19,316 nucleotides of DNA from JASFYU01 sp045046905 (GCA_045046905.1 JASFYU010000054.1:1-19316), one strand, 5' to 3'. Counted from the stretch's first letter, positions 9,901 to 16,490 are shown. The notes: a model not told the origin generated them from the letters alone. Numbers and translations are program-made.

Positions 9901-10026
9901 CCCTGGCAAGGGTGACCCATCTGCTGCATCGGTAACATTACCTGATACTGTTTTGGTCTGGGCCATTATCCCCTGAATACAGAGAAATGCCATACATGTT
10001 AAAAAGTAATGAATCTTTCTTTTCAT
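6943..10026 (-). CDS. SusC/RagA-type TonB-dependent outer-membrane transporter
   Basis: A 1027-aa outer-membrane beta-barrel that imports substrate into the periplasm using TonB energy, working with the SusD partner encoded just downstream. The signal peptide ends near GIMAQ (residue 23). Residues about 27-105 form the carboxypeptidase-regulatory-like (CNA-B-type) domain, with SGNVTDAADGSPLPGVNI and TDFDGNYSI. The TonB-box-like DEVVVTALGI follows, then the plug with LNILDGISGKVSGI, LLRGNRSINGSSQPLYVVDG and NGVILVTTK (about 140-230). The rest is barrel and ends in the terminal aromatic residue of FSF. There is no N-terminal STN domain, so control by an anti-sigma partner is not expected. This fits with regulation by the neighbouring LacI protein. 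Length is typical and I see no frameshift. The start is supported by the basic residues followed directly by a hydrophobic segment. Confidence 0.96.
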   Translation of the reverse strand: MKRKIHYFLTCMAFLCIQGIMAQTKTVSGNVTDAADGSPLPGVNILVQGTTNGTQTDFDGNYSIEASEGDVLAISYIGMKNQSITIGSSNTINVSMEIDASQLDEVVVTALGITRKKKSLTYAAEIVSTEELTTARSLNILDGISGKVSGISITRTGGGVGAESKVLLRGNRSINGSSQPLYVVDGVPMNSDISNISPDDIASITVLKGANAAALYGSRANNGVILVTTKLGKSGGKPFSIEINTGYTLATPIYLNNFQNEYGQGFDGTYLQGANRSWGPQLDGSSVPHWSNDPEFGSATTSYSANPTNKTSDFFRTGHVSATNIGVTTNSDTTNAYFSYTYTDAGGIVPGNDLSSNNFNIRVRSKLLDKFTLDTKLNYIREDTNYSLEGGEGYQNPIRALYKVPTNIKSADMKIFEFTNAEGLVKQHFWTPNNNAPGNPYWNLNNLTNDIEEERVIGLVSLNYEVTPKFNVLVRTALDRFNSTQEYRWSTDSYIIADNGWFRSNNRKGYEWNTDFLLNYKNNITENFTVDASVGGNIRKNENSRITVNPNRSNSLNVPNLFSLGNTSVIGATESFSQKEVHSLYGVATFGYKDAIFLDVTGRNDWSSALTSANRSFFYPSAGLTIVASDLMGSTPDWISLLKIRGSYAEVGNDTNPYQTVRAANISGGGANGFLQPSTTIPNENLLPESTVSTELGLDARFFGGRLGIDFTYYKSNSRDQLFRVSLPIASGATSLFVNGADIQNKGVEFTLTASPIRTNDFSWDMTFNYAKNTSEVLEISEGLDELNIGGASFLSQFKLVVGNPFGDIYSRGFNRDDQGRVIVGADGIPTVTSGLDVKVGNFNPDWMGGIRNSFNYKNLNLSFLIDIRIGGTIVNNTNAIMFADGLTEETLVGRSGGLVFGDNFFAGETAVQQDGSVNTAATNAEKMWSALGGRNAPVGEAFTSDASNVRLRELILGYSLPQSMLDQTWLTKVTVSLAGRNLFFFSNKAGNVDPEVFASTATNRQGLQQFAPPTQREIGLNMKFSF

Positions 10027-10340
10027 ACGAATTAAATTTAAGGTTTGTTAAGTTGAGTTAAATTAAAAAAAATAGTTTTACAAAATATATAATTATAGAC
10101 GAATAACACTTCTTGAAAGCTGAGAAACAAAAACAATGTGATAATGCTAGCTGCCCCGTATACAATCGAAAATTAATTTATTTTCTATTCCGCCCGTATA
10201 AATAAGCTTGTGGCCTTGGTGACGAGGACAGAAATACAAATAATCTTTTAATCATAATACGAGTTCTTTCTGAGGGTGAAGTTCATTCATAATTTCGGTG
10301 AATGTAAACTTTTTTTTTTAAGTACAGCTAAAATTCGAAT

Positions 10341-10360
10341 AAATGTGCTCGAACACATTT
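10341..10360. promoter_or_regulatory. Operator-like palindrome upstream of susC
   Basis: AAATGTGCTCGAACACATTT is a 20-bp palindrome with one mismatched pair (C10348/A10353) and a central CG step. The size, the symmetry and the central CpG fit what LacI-family dimers usually bind. It lies between the LacI-type gene and susC, about 315 bp upstream of the susC start codon. I see no second copy near the other genes. That this regulator binds it is inference. Confidence 0.5.
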
Positions 10361-10435
10361 GTCGATGATCTAAAATTGGCGTACTCCGATTAAAGAATAC
10401 TACAACCAAGCTTATGAATTAATTAGGTTTATTCC

Positions 10436-10484
10436 TGCCAGTGGGTTTAACCTGCCTGCGGTAGGCAGGCAAGCTCCGAGGTAG
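10436..10484 (+). repeat. Palindromic dispersed repeat, copy 1 (abuts the LacI gene stop)
   Basis: The core is a perfect hairpin CCTGCCT-GCGGT-AGGCAGG (10451-10469) inside a longer unit that starts CCAGTGGGTTTAACCTGCCT and ends CTCCGAGGTAG. It ends one base before the LacI gene stop codon, so it would be at the 3' end of that mRNA. Its first 20 bases recur exactly at 11772-11791. No T-run follows, so it resembles a REP-type element more than an intrinsic terminator. Confidence 0.75.
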
Positions 10485-10485
10485 C

Positions 10486-11523
10486 TTACTTTAAATAGTA
10501 TTGAACATTTTCAGAAGTGATGATATCGATAGGAAGTAATTCTTGAGCAGGTATTTCTTTTCCGAAAAGGAAATATTCTGCAAGGTACCAGACGCCTAGA
10601 TAGGCCTGCCGTTCAGGTTTCTGGTGAATAAGAAAATCGATTGTACCTTCTTTCAAGCACTTTATATTCTGTTCGATAAGGTCATAGCCGACCACAACGA
10701 CTTTTTTTTCTATTCGCTCCAAAACCTTTTTCAGTAGATAGGTTTTTGAGTTGGTTATGAACACTGCCGAAATGGTAGGATTGTTTTTAAAGAAAATGCG
10801 AGTGTCATTTTCAAAATTAGCTAAACTTTCAGTATTGAAAATATGAGTCGTAATTAAATGGGTACTCCCCTTTTGCTCGAAATAGTGTATAAACCCCTTC
10901 TCTTTAAGCTCCATATGGGGTTCCATATTAATATGAACAATGGCAATTCGAGCCTTAAAATCAATAATTTTATCAACAAGGCTGGCCGCAACCCTTCCGC
11001 TTTGATACATATCTTGACCAATAAATACTTTTCCCTTTAGCGACTTGATGTAGTTGTCGAATAATGCAACGGGGATATTTAGTTTTTGACATTTTTCGAA
11101 AATTAGTCCTGCTTCTTTCTGAAAAAATGGTACCATTAAAAGCGCATCAGGAGCGGGGTCGAGAGCTTTCATCGATTTTTCATGAAAAGAAGTTTCGTCA
11201 TAGGGGTAGTAAAAAAATTCCTCGACAATAATACCAAAGGGCTTGAACTCCTTTGCAGCTTTCTGGATTCCGTAGTGTGCTGGGGCCCAATAAGGATCAT
11301 CATTTGCAGAGGGCATTAACACACTAATACGATATACTTTATTGTTCTTTAGATTCTGTGCTATCGGATTTGGTTGATAATCGATTTCCTTCAATATTCG
11401 CTCTACTTTTTCAGAGGCTCTTTTAGAAACTTTTCCTCGATTATGTAACACTCGGTCTACAGTACCTTTCGATACTCCTGCCAAACGTGCGATATCTTTA
11501 ATGGTATATTTTGTACTAACCAT
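10486..11523 (-). CDS. LacI-family transcriptional regulator with sugar-binding domain
   Basis: A 345-aa DNA-binding regulator. The N-terminal helix-turn-helix, YTIKDIARLAGVSKGTVDRV (residues 6-25), is followed by LHNRGKVS and the hinge segment YQPNPIAQNLK (about 50-60). From about residue 65 a periplasmic-binding-protein-like effector domain follows (RISVLMPSANDDPYW, then DALLMVPFF, NIPVALFDN, VVVVGYDL and DFLIHQKPERQAYLGV). This layout matches family members that sense a mono- or oligosaccharide and release DNA when it binds. It is the only regulator in the locus and sits directly upstream of susC in the same direction, so susCD is the likely target. It is flanked on both sides by long non-coding stretches with related palindromic repeats, so it probably has its own transcript. 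The Asp in GTVDRV replaces the Ser more often seen in TVSRV. The effector cannot be read from sequence. Confidence 0.93.
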   Translation of the reverse strand: MVSTKYTIKDIARLAGVSKGTVDRVLHNRGKVSKRASEKVERILKEIDYQPNPIAQNLKNNKVYRISVLMPSANDDPYWAPAHYGIQKAAKEFKPFGIIVEEFFYYPYDETSFHEKSMKALDPAPDALLMVPFFQKEAGLIFEKCQKLNIPVALFDNYIKSLKGKVFIGQDMYQSGRVAASLVDKIIDFKARIAIVHINMEPHMELKEKGFIHYFEQKGSTHLITTHIFNTESLANFENDTRIFFKNNPTISAVFITNSKTYLLKKVLERIEKKVVVVGYDLIEQNIKCLKEGTIDFLIHQKPERQAYLGVWYLAEYFLFGKEIPAQELLPIDIITSENVQYYLK

Positions 11524-11540
11524 AATTTAACCTTTCATTG

Positions 11541-11608
11541 AGGGTTTAACCTGCCTATGCTGGCAGGTAGGTTTCCCGAGGATTGCCTTGTTCCGCTAGC
11601 TATCGGAA
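11541..11608 (+). repeat. Palindromic dispersed repeat, copy 2, with an attached second hairpin
   Basis: GGGTTTAACCTGCCTATGC (11542-11560) is followed by GGCAGG, so CCTGCC pairs across a 6-nt loop; the unit runs on to TCCCGAGG. Immediately beside it is a separate hairpin, TTCCG-CTAGCTAT-CGGAA (11591-11608). It lies just upstream of the LacI gene start, in the same orientation as copy 1 on the other side of that gene. Confidence 0.65.
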
Positions 11609-11771
11609 TAAAGATGTTATTTCCTGAAGCATAGCTCTCACCCTTGGATCAAGGTTGTTGATAAGGAGGGATTGTGGTGATTATCAAAACTTAAAATTAA
11701 AACAGATTTTAAACGCTAAATATAGAATATATTTGAAAGCTGATTGCGAACAGCACTTGATTTTATTTTCA

Positions 11772-11812
11772 CCAGTGGGTTTAACCTGCCTATGCCTGCC
11801 TACTGCAGGCTT
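11772..11812 (+). repeat. Palindromic dispersed repeat, copy 3
   Basis: CCAGTGGGTTTAACCTGCCT (11772-11791) equals the first 20 bases of copy 1, and GGGTTTAACCTGCCTATGC equals copy 2. The hairpin here is GCCTGC-CTACT-GCAGGC (11794-11810). The CCGAGG end seen in the other copies is missing, so this copy may be truncated. Confidence 0.7.
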
Positions 11813-11845
11813 GCATCGAAATGTTAAAGTTTGTTCCTTTTAATG

Positions 11846-11889
11846 CCTCGTGGGTTTGCCTGACGGCAAAGGCAGGCTTGTCCCGAGGT
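11846..11889 (+). repeat. Palindromic dispersed repeat, copy 4 (most symmetric)
   Basis: CCTCGTGGG at 11846-11854 and CCCGAGG at 11882-11888 form the outer arms. Inside is a perfect hairpin TTTGCC-TGAC-GGCAAA (11855-11870), which competes with TGCCT...AGGCA. The unit shares GTGGGTTT, GCAGGC and CCGAGGTAG with copy 1. It lies about 60 bp beyond the SSS gene stop. Confidence 0.65.
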
Positions 11890-11947
11890 AGTTTATTAGA
11901 AATTAGTCTGTAAAAAAACCATGGTAGAACCAATTAAAGTATGTCGT

Positions 11948-13681
11948 TTACATTGCTATAGGCGCTTTCTTCAACAATCTATCAAATGCTTCAAAAATAA
12001 AGGCAATACCTATTACAACCCCTGAGCCAATAAAATTTAGCCATAAATAACCCAATTTCTCACTGCCTGAAGGGTAAATATGAATCAAATAATAATAGAT
12101 AAAACAGATAATAATCTGCGTTACTATGGCAGCAAAGAAAACGGCATTGCCCTTAACGAACTTGAAGAAGAATGCCAGTAAGAATATTCCTAATACATTG
12201 CCATAGAAAATAGAGCCGATTATATTCACCAATTGTATGAGGTTATCAAACAAATTAGCCACGTTTGCGATTAATATGGCTATAATACCCCATAAAAGTG
12301 TAAAAGCCTTTGAAACATTTACATAGTGTTTTTGCGTAAAATTACCCTTTCTGTTACGTTTGTAGAGATCCAATGCCGAGATGGTGCCCAATGCATTTAG
12401 TTCCGAAGCGGTAGAGGACATTGCCGCCGAAAGGATTACGGCCAATAATAGTCCAACGAGGCCTTTGGGTAGGTTGTTCAAGATAAAATGAATGAATACA
12501 TAATCCTTGTCATTGGTTTCTGCACCTTTATCTGCTTTCTTGATTAATGCCTTTGCGGCGGCTCTATTTATACTGTCTTTTTTGTTTATTTGAATAATGT
12601 TGAATTTTGTTTCTTCTAATGCCGTGTATACCTTAATATCTAAAGCGGCTGAGAAATCATCTTGAGCTATTTTTTTTTGAATCTCTAGTTTCCTATGCTT
12701 TTCCTGTAGTAACTTGTAATCTTCAGCGTATGGCGAATCCATAACAATTTTTGTGGCTGACGGATTAAAATTAAGGGGTGATGGGTTGTATTGGTAAAAA
12801 ACAAAAACCATTATGCCCACCAAAAGAATGAAAAACTGCATGGGTATTTTTAATATACCGTTGAAGACTAACCCTAATTGGCTCTCACGAACAGATTTGC
12901 CTGATAAATACCGTTGTACCTGACTTTGATCCGTACCAAAATAAGCCAATGCCAAAAAGAGACCACCAGTAATACCGCTCCAAAAAGTATACCTGCTCTT
13001 TGTGTTAAAGCTAAAGTCGAGAATATTCAATTTATCACTGGCTCCTGCAATTTTAAGTGCCTTTCCAAAAGTAATATCGGTAGGTAGATACCCTAAAATA
13101 AAAAAGAAGGTAATGAACATGCCTCCCATTATGATGAACATCTGTTGTTTTTGGGTTACATTGACCGCTTTTGTACCCCCGGAAACGGTATAAATGATGA
13201 CCAGGGCCCCAATGATGATATTGAGGGTTTTAAGGTCCCAACCTAATACTGCCGACAATATTATTGATGGGGCATAAATGGTAATCCCAGCAGACAGCCC
13301 CCTTTGGATTAAAAATAGGATTGCGGCTAGGGAACGTGTTTTTAAATCGAATCTATTTTCTAAAAACTCATAGGCCGTGTACACTTTCAACCTATGATAT
13401 ATAGGAATAAATACCAAACAGATGATAATCATCGCCAGAGGTAACCCAAAATAGAATTGCACAAACCCCATTCCATCATGAAAGGCCTGCCCCGGAGTAG
13501 ATAAAAAAGTTATGGCACTTGCCTGGGTAGCCATAACCGATAGGCCTATGGTCCACCATTTCGAATCATTGCCTCCACGAACATAATCGTCTACATTCTT
13601 ACTACCCCTAGTTTTCCAGACGCCATAGGTTACTATGAACAATAAGGTTGCTGTGAGTATAATCCAATCTAGTGTTCCCAT
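11948..13681 (-). CDS. Sodium:solute symporter (SSS/SSF family)
   Basis: A 577-aa inner-membrane carrier expected to bring a small solute into the cytoplasm with Na+. It has many hydrophobic segments and family landmarks: GGNDSKWWTIGLSVMATQAS (residues about 36-55), the GG.KAV..T...Q segment near 165-175, and the later helix SAAMSSTASELNALGTIS near 415, whose Ser pair corresponds to the Na2-site region of vSGLT. A hydrophilic insert of about 90 residues, rich in Lys and Glu and probably helical, lies between two transmembrane segments (about 298-390). The cargo is unknown; by context it is likely a monosaccharide, acid or deacetylated amino sugar released by the locus enzymes. The start MGTLDW lies only 2 bp after the stop codon of a 33-codon reading frame, which itself begins 2 bp after the PIG-L gene, so the three are probably co-translated from one mRNA. 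Confidence 0.94.
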   Translation of the reverse strand: MGTLDWIILTATLLFIVTYGVWKTRGSKNVDDYVRGGNDSKWWTIGLSVMATQASAITFLSTPGQAFHDGMGFVQFYFGLPLAMIIICLVFIPIYHRLKVYTAYEFLENRFDLKTRSLAAILFLIQRGLSAGITIYAPSIILSAVLGWDLKTLNIIIGALVIIYTVSGGTKAVNVTQKQQMFIIMGGMFITFFFILGYLPTDITFGKALKIAGASDKLNILDFSFNTKSRYTFWSGITGGLFLALAYFGTDQSQVQRYLSGKSVRESQLGLVFNGILKIPMQFFILLVGIMVFVFYQYNPSPLNFNPSATKIVMDSPYAEDYKLLQEKHRKLEIQKKIAQDDFSAALDIKVYTALEETKFNIIQINKKDSINRAAAKALIKKADKGAETNDKDYVFIHFILNNLPKGLVGLLLAVILSAAMSSTASELNALGTISALDLYKRNRKGNFTQKHYVNVSKAFTLLWGIIAILIANVANLFDNLIQLVNIIGSIFYGNVLGIFLLAFFFKFVKGNAVFFAAIVTQIIICFIYYYLIHIYPSGSEKLGYLWLNFIGSGVVIGIAFIFEAFDRLLKKAPIAM

Positions 13682-13683
13682 AT

Positions 13684-13785
13684 TTATGTATATGAGGTCA
13701 TTAAATAACCAAAAAACAAAACATATAGGATATTAAGTATCAATACCAGAGTGTATTCTTTTTTCCATATAAATTTGTTTAACAT
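13684..13785 (-). CDS. 33-aa single-pass membrane microprotein between PIG-L and SSS genes
   Basis: I found this frame by reading the spacer. ATG starts 2 bases after the PIG-L stop (TAA-AC-ATG), and TAA ends 2 bases before the SSS start (TAA-AT-ATG). It encodes 33 residues: a basic N-terminus MLNKFIWKKEY, then a hydrophobic helix TLVLILNILYVLFFGYLM (residues 12-29), and a short tail TSYT. The positive N-terminus predicts an N-in, single-pass membrane topology. The frame fills the whole gap between two genes, and the spacing is what translational coupling by termination-reinitiation would need. Small membrane peptides are known partners of transporters in other systems (for example KdpF and AcrZ), and an accessory role for the adjacent SSS carrier is the obvious hypothesis. 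I know no named family for it. A chance open frame in an AT-rich spacer cannot be excluded. Confidence 0.65.
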   Translation of the reverse strand: MLNKFIWKKEYTLVLILNILYVLFFGYLMTSYT

Positions 13786-13787
13786 GT

Positions 13788-16322
13788 TTAGTCTTTTATC
13801 TGATTGTCGTAATCTACATTGTTTTTGCCTATAGAAAGCATATTGGCAAATAGCTTATAGGCACCGGAAACCCCCGCGGGTAATTCCCTAAAAAAGCTGA
13901 GTCCGGTATAAATATAATTGCCTTTCCCGTACGGGGCCACCAACAGGCTCCCTTTTTTTGCCGTTTCACCCTCGTCTTGCATTGACAGTATGGGTGTGAA
14001 TTTGGCATCCCATTCATTCGGAAAATAAAGGCCTCGCTCTTGTACCCAACCTTCAAAATCTTTTTCAGATATGGTGTTGGGGAAATTTACAAGGCCATGG
14101 TTCTTTGCTATTATTGTAACGGGAGATGCTTCGTCGGTTACTCTATCACGTGATAGTTTTAAGTCATAAGGCGCAATATTCTCGAATTGTGCATTCCATC
14201 TTCCGGCCGTATTGTATTGTAGGATGAGGTTTCCGCCATCCTTGACATAGTCTAATAAAAAGCGTTGTTTGAACTTTAATTCTGGGACTACATTATACGC
14301 TCGAATGCCAACTACAACGGCATCGTACCCGTCAAGTGTTCCTGAATCGATAGTGCTTGGGTCGACGATATGAACGGTATATCCTATTTGCTCCAAACTT
14401 TTAGGAACCTCATCACCGGCACCTACAATATACCCAATATGCTCTCCGGCTTTTTGTATGTTAAGCCGTACAACTTTGGCCTCGGAATGCCGCAGAATCG
14501 TTTGCGTAGGAATATGGTCGTAGGCTATTGTCAAAAGCTCATGTGTAAATTCTTTGCCATCAACTCGTATGATAGGTGATATATAGCTTTCATCCTCATG
14601 GTTGGGCGGAGTCAATGTAAAGATTAATGTCTTTTCATCTCCTTTCTTCTCAATTTCAAATGCTTGTGTTTCTTGATCCACTGCCCAAGCTTTGGAAAAA
14701 CAAAGTTGTACTTCACCTTTTACACTGTCTTTGTGAGCCATTACCTTCACAGATACTTTTTTCGAATTACCATCGGCGAAAATCAACACCTTATCTGTAA
14801 AACGCGCTGTAACTTCAGGAATTATTTCAAAAGGTTGGTACAGTTCTCCTTTATCGGGTCGAGCATAACGGTGTACCAACGGCTTTTTGAACACCAAGGA
14901 AAGGCCATTGATTTCTACAGCAAAATCTGCAAAGAGAACCCTTGGTGTTTCGGGTTTGCCAATGAGCTGCTGCTCTTTCACGGTATACATGCCTAAACTT
15001 CCTTTTTCTGTCAGCCAGTAAGGGCTGGTGAAAGCTATATTTTTAGGAATTTTTAATGCCAGTTCGAAGCTTTGTTTTTCGTTGTTCTTTAATTGTGTGG
15101 CCTGGCTTAAAGTCGAATTTGTAGCGGAAATCGTCACTGATTTAAGAACAATGTCGACATCACTTCTATTAATCGCTTCTATGTTTACACTTAGCGGTCT
15201 CCCGGGGTTCGAAAAAGGCACATCAGTCGAAGCTTCTAAGTACAGGCCTGAAACGGCTATTATAACCTCTTTGAGTTCTTTGGATTTTAAAGCTCTCCAA
15301 TGTGGGTCTGGAACCTTTTGAAGCAGTTTATAGGCTTTTACCAATTGGGCAATATGCTTTGATGGATTTATAAAATCAAACTCTTCTTCGATAGCATATA
15401 AAATTGCTCCTATAGGTTCACCGCCTTCAATGCGAGACCATCTTGTATTTATACCATCGAAAATATTATTTTCATCCTTTGGAAGGTCGCCTTTCAATAG
15501 TTCAACATATTCATTTTCTGATCCTCTGGCAGACAATCTACCAAAACCTTGACATAGATGCTGGCTACTTGCCAAAGTTGCGATTTCATTGTTCGAAATA
15601 CCCAAGACCGGGTAATACACTCCGGTGTCCATATGCAACATATTGGATTTATCCGCTTTTTTAAAATTCTCACGACTTCCGTAAAACCACCATGAGGTAT
15701 TAAAGAAAAGACGCTTTGGCTGCCAAGTTTCAGTGAGGGTCAGTTGATCCGGATAGCTGTTGAGGTCGCTGACCATATCAAAAGCTTCAAAGCTTAACAT
15801 TGCCGATGAGGTATGGTGTCCGTGAGTGGTACCCGGACTTCTATGGTCGAACCTATTGATGATGACGTCTGGCTTTAAATTGCGAATAATCCAAACAAGG
15901 TCACTAAGAACGGCATCTTTATTCCATATTTTTAAGGTCTCGTCAGGGTGTTTGGAGTAGCCGAAATCAACGGCCCTGCTGAAAAATTGTTCGCCACCAT
16001 CAATGCGCCTTGCCCCCAAGAGTTCTTGCGTTCGTAGAACGCCCAACATTTCTTTTAACTCTGGGCCAATAAGGTTTTGACCGCCATCTCCTCTGGTAAT
16101 CGATAAATAAGCGGTTCTGGCCTTTACCTCGTTCGAGAGATATGAAATCAATCGAGTATTCTCATCATCGGGATGAGCAGCGATATAAAGTGCGGTACCT
16201 AAAAAATTCAGTTTTTGTAAGGAATGGTAAATGTCAGCAGCCGATTGCTTTTTGGGTGCTTGGGCGGGAGACGTCTGTATTAAAAATAGAAAGGCAATAC
16301 AGAATACCTGTAAATGGTGCAT
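13788..16322 (-). CDS. Exported PIG-L/LmbE-family deacetylase with long C-terminal extension
   Basis: Predicted zinc-dependent N-deacetylase acting in the periplasm, probably on an N-acetylated amino sugar or glycoconjugate. The 844-aa product has a signal peptide ending near SPAQA (residue 22). The PIG-L domain covers about 40-250: AAHPDDE at 48-54 supplies the zinc/catalytic motif (His50, Asp52, Asp53), RTQEL and DGGEQFF follow, and THGHHTSS at 166-173 carries the second HxxH metal motif. The middle part (about 340-600) looks like beta-rich domains. Near 620-740 is a Rossmann-like segment (GYIVGAGDEVPKSL, DGYDAVVVGIRAYN and DGGNLILQYN) that resembles class-I glutamine-amidotransferase-like or ThuA-like folds, with no catalytic Cys visible to me. 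Plain LmbE/MshB enzymes have about 230-300 residues, so this is a much longer version. It is first in the accessory locus and is followed directly by the microprotein and the SSS carrier. Confidence 0.9.
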   Translation of the reverse strand: MHHLQVFCIAFLFLIQTSPAQAPKKQSAADIYHSLQKLNFLGTALYIAAHPDDENTRLISYLSNEVKARTAYLSITRGDGGQNLIGPELKEMLGVLRTQELLGARRIDGGEQFFSRAVDFGYSKHPDETLKIWNKDAVLSDLVWIIRNLKPDVIINRFDHRSPGTTHGHHTSSAMLSFEAFDMVSDLNSYPDQLTLTETWQPKRLFFNTSWWFYGSRENFKKADKSNMLHMDTGVYYPVLGISNNEIATLASSQHLCQGFGRLSARGSENEYVELLKGDLPKDENNIFDGINTRWSRIEGGEPIGAILYAIEEEFDFINPSKHIAQLVKAYKLLQKVPDPHWRALKSKELKEVIIAVSGLYLEASTDVPFSNPGRPLSVNIEAINRSDVDIVLKSVTISATNSTLSQATQLKNNEKQSFELALKIPKNIAFTSPYWLTEKGSLGMYTVKEQQLIGKPETPRVLFADFAVEINGLSLVFKKPLVHRYARPDKGELYQPFEIIPEVTARFTDKVLIFADGNSKKVSVKVMAHKDSVKGEVQLCFSKAWAVDQETQAFEIEKKGDEKTLIFTLTPPNHEDESYISPIIRVDGKEFTHELLTIAYDHIPTQTILRHSEAKVVRLNIQKAGEHIGYIVGAGDEVPKSLEQIGYTVHIVDPSTIDSGTLDGYDAVVVGIRAYNVVPELKFKQRFLLDYVKDGGNLILQYNTAGRWNAQFENIAPYDLKLSRDRVTDEASPVTIIAKNHGLVNFPNTISEKDFEGWVQERGLYFPNEWDAKFTPILSMQDEGETAKKGSLLVAPYGKGNYIYTGLSFFRELPAGVSGAYKLFANMLSIGKNNVDYDNQIKD

Positions 16323-16344
16323 ATTGTTGATTTTAGTCGGCTTT

Positions 16345-16352
16345 CAAATATA
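16345..16352 (-). promoter_or_regulatory. Candidate -7 promoter element for the PIG-L gene
   Basis: On the minus strand TATATTTG matches the Bacteroidota TAnnTTTG -7 consensus exactly and lies 22 nt upstream of the PIG-L start codon. No good -33 TTG or TTTG is present 17-23 nt further upstream, so this is tentative. It would drive the PIG-L, microprotein and SSS genes. Confidence 0.35.
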
Positions 16353-16490
16353 GAAAGATAAAAAACCTTAACCCTATTTTTAGAACTTCTTTAACAAATT
16401 ACAATGTCTAACACGAATTAAGCATCAGCCTCTTGTAATGAGAATTGAAACTATACTAAAATATGACTTTTTAATAGTTTGAGCATAGTA

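Larger units (their letters stand above)
10027..10485. other. 459-bp regulatory region between the lacI-type gene and susC
   Basis: No gene can be supported here. Next to LacI lies a palindromic repeat (10436-10484). An operator-like 20-bp palindrome sits at 10341-10360 and a T9 tract near 10311-10319. An 8-bp direct repeat CCCGTATA occurs at 10155 and 10193. The susC transcript must start somewhere in this region. I found no exact Bacteroidota TAnnTTTG -7 element on the minus strand; the nearest match is TATTTTG with a one-base-shorter spacer, around 10081-10087. Confidence 0.6.
11524..11947. other. 424-bp repeat-rich spacer between the SSS gene and the LacI gene
   Basis: I can support no protein here. 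The spacer carries three palindromic repeats related to the one after the LacI gene. Between them is AT-rich DNA with a perfect AAATATA-GAA-TATATTT palindrome at 11718-11734. The LacI gene promoter should lie here, but I found no convincing minus-strand TAnnTTTG element. Confidence 0.6.

Noticed and set aside
10155..10200. Direct repeat CCCGTATA twice, 38 bp apart, upstream of susC
   Set aside because: Eight bases repeated once is close to chance level in a 459-bp spacer, and it matches no operator type I know.
10284..10319. Plus-strand hairpin CATTCA...TGAATG followed by a T9 tract, terminator-like
   Set aside because: The stem is only 6 A/T-rich pairs and there is no plus-strand gene to terminate; on the coding strand it reads as an A-tract.
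11727..11735. TATATTTG promoter-like element on the plus strand and the surrounding AAATATA-GAA-TATATTT palindrome
   Set aside because: No plus-strand gene follows, and an all-A/T palindrome in AT-rich DNA is expected by chance.
11655..11843. Plus-strand 62-codon frame in the repeat-rich spacer
   Set aside because: It runs through two palindromic repeats, and its translation is low-complexity Cys/Leu-rich sequence with no start context; likely chance.
10436..11889. The repeated palindromic units as a CRISPR array
   Set aside because: The copies are imperfect, irregularly spaced (from about 75 bp to 1.1 kb) and one interval holds the LacI gene; no cas genes are present.
11911..11935. T7 run preceded by a small TGGT-TCT-ACCA stem after the SSS gene stop
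   Set aside because: A 4-bp stem separated from the T-run by extra bases is too weak to call an intrinsic terminator.
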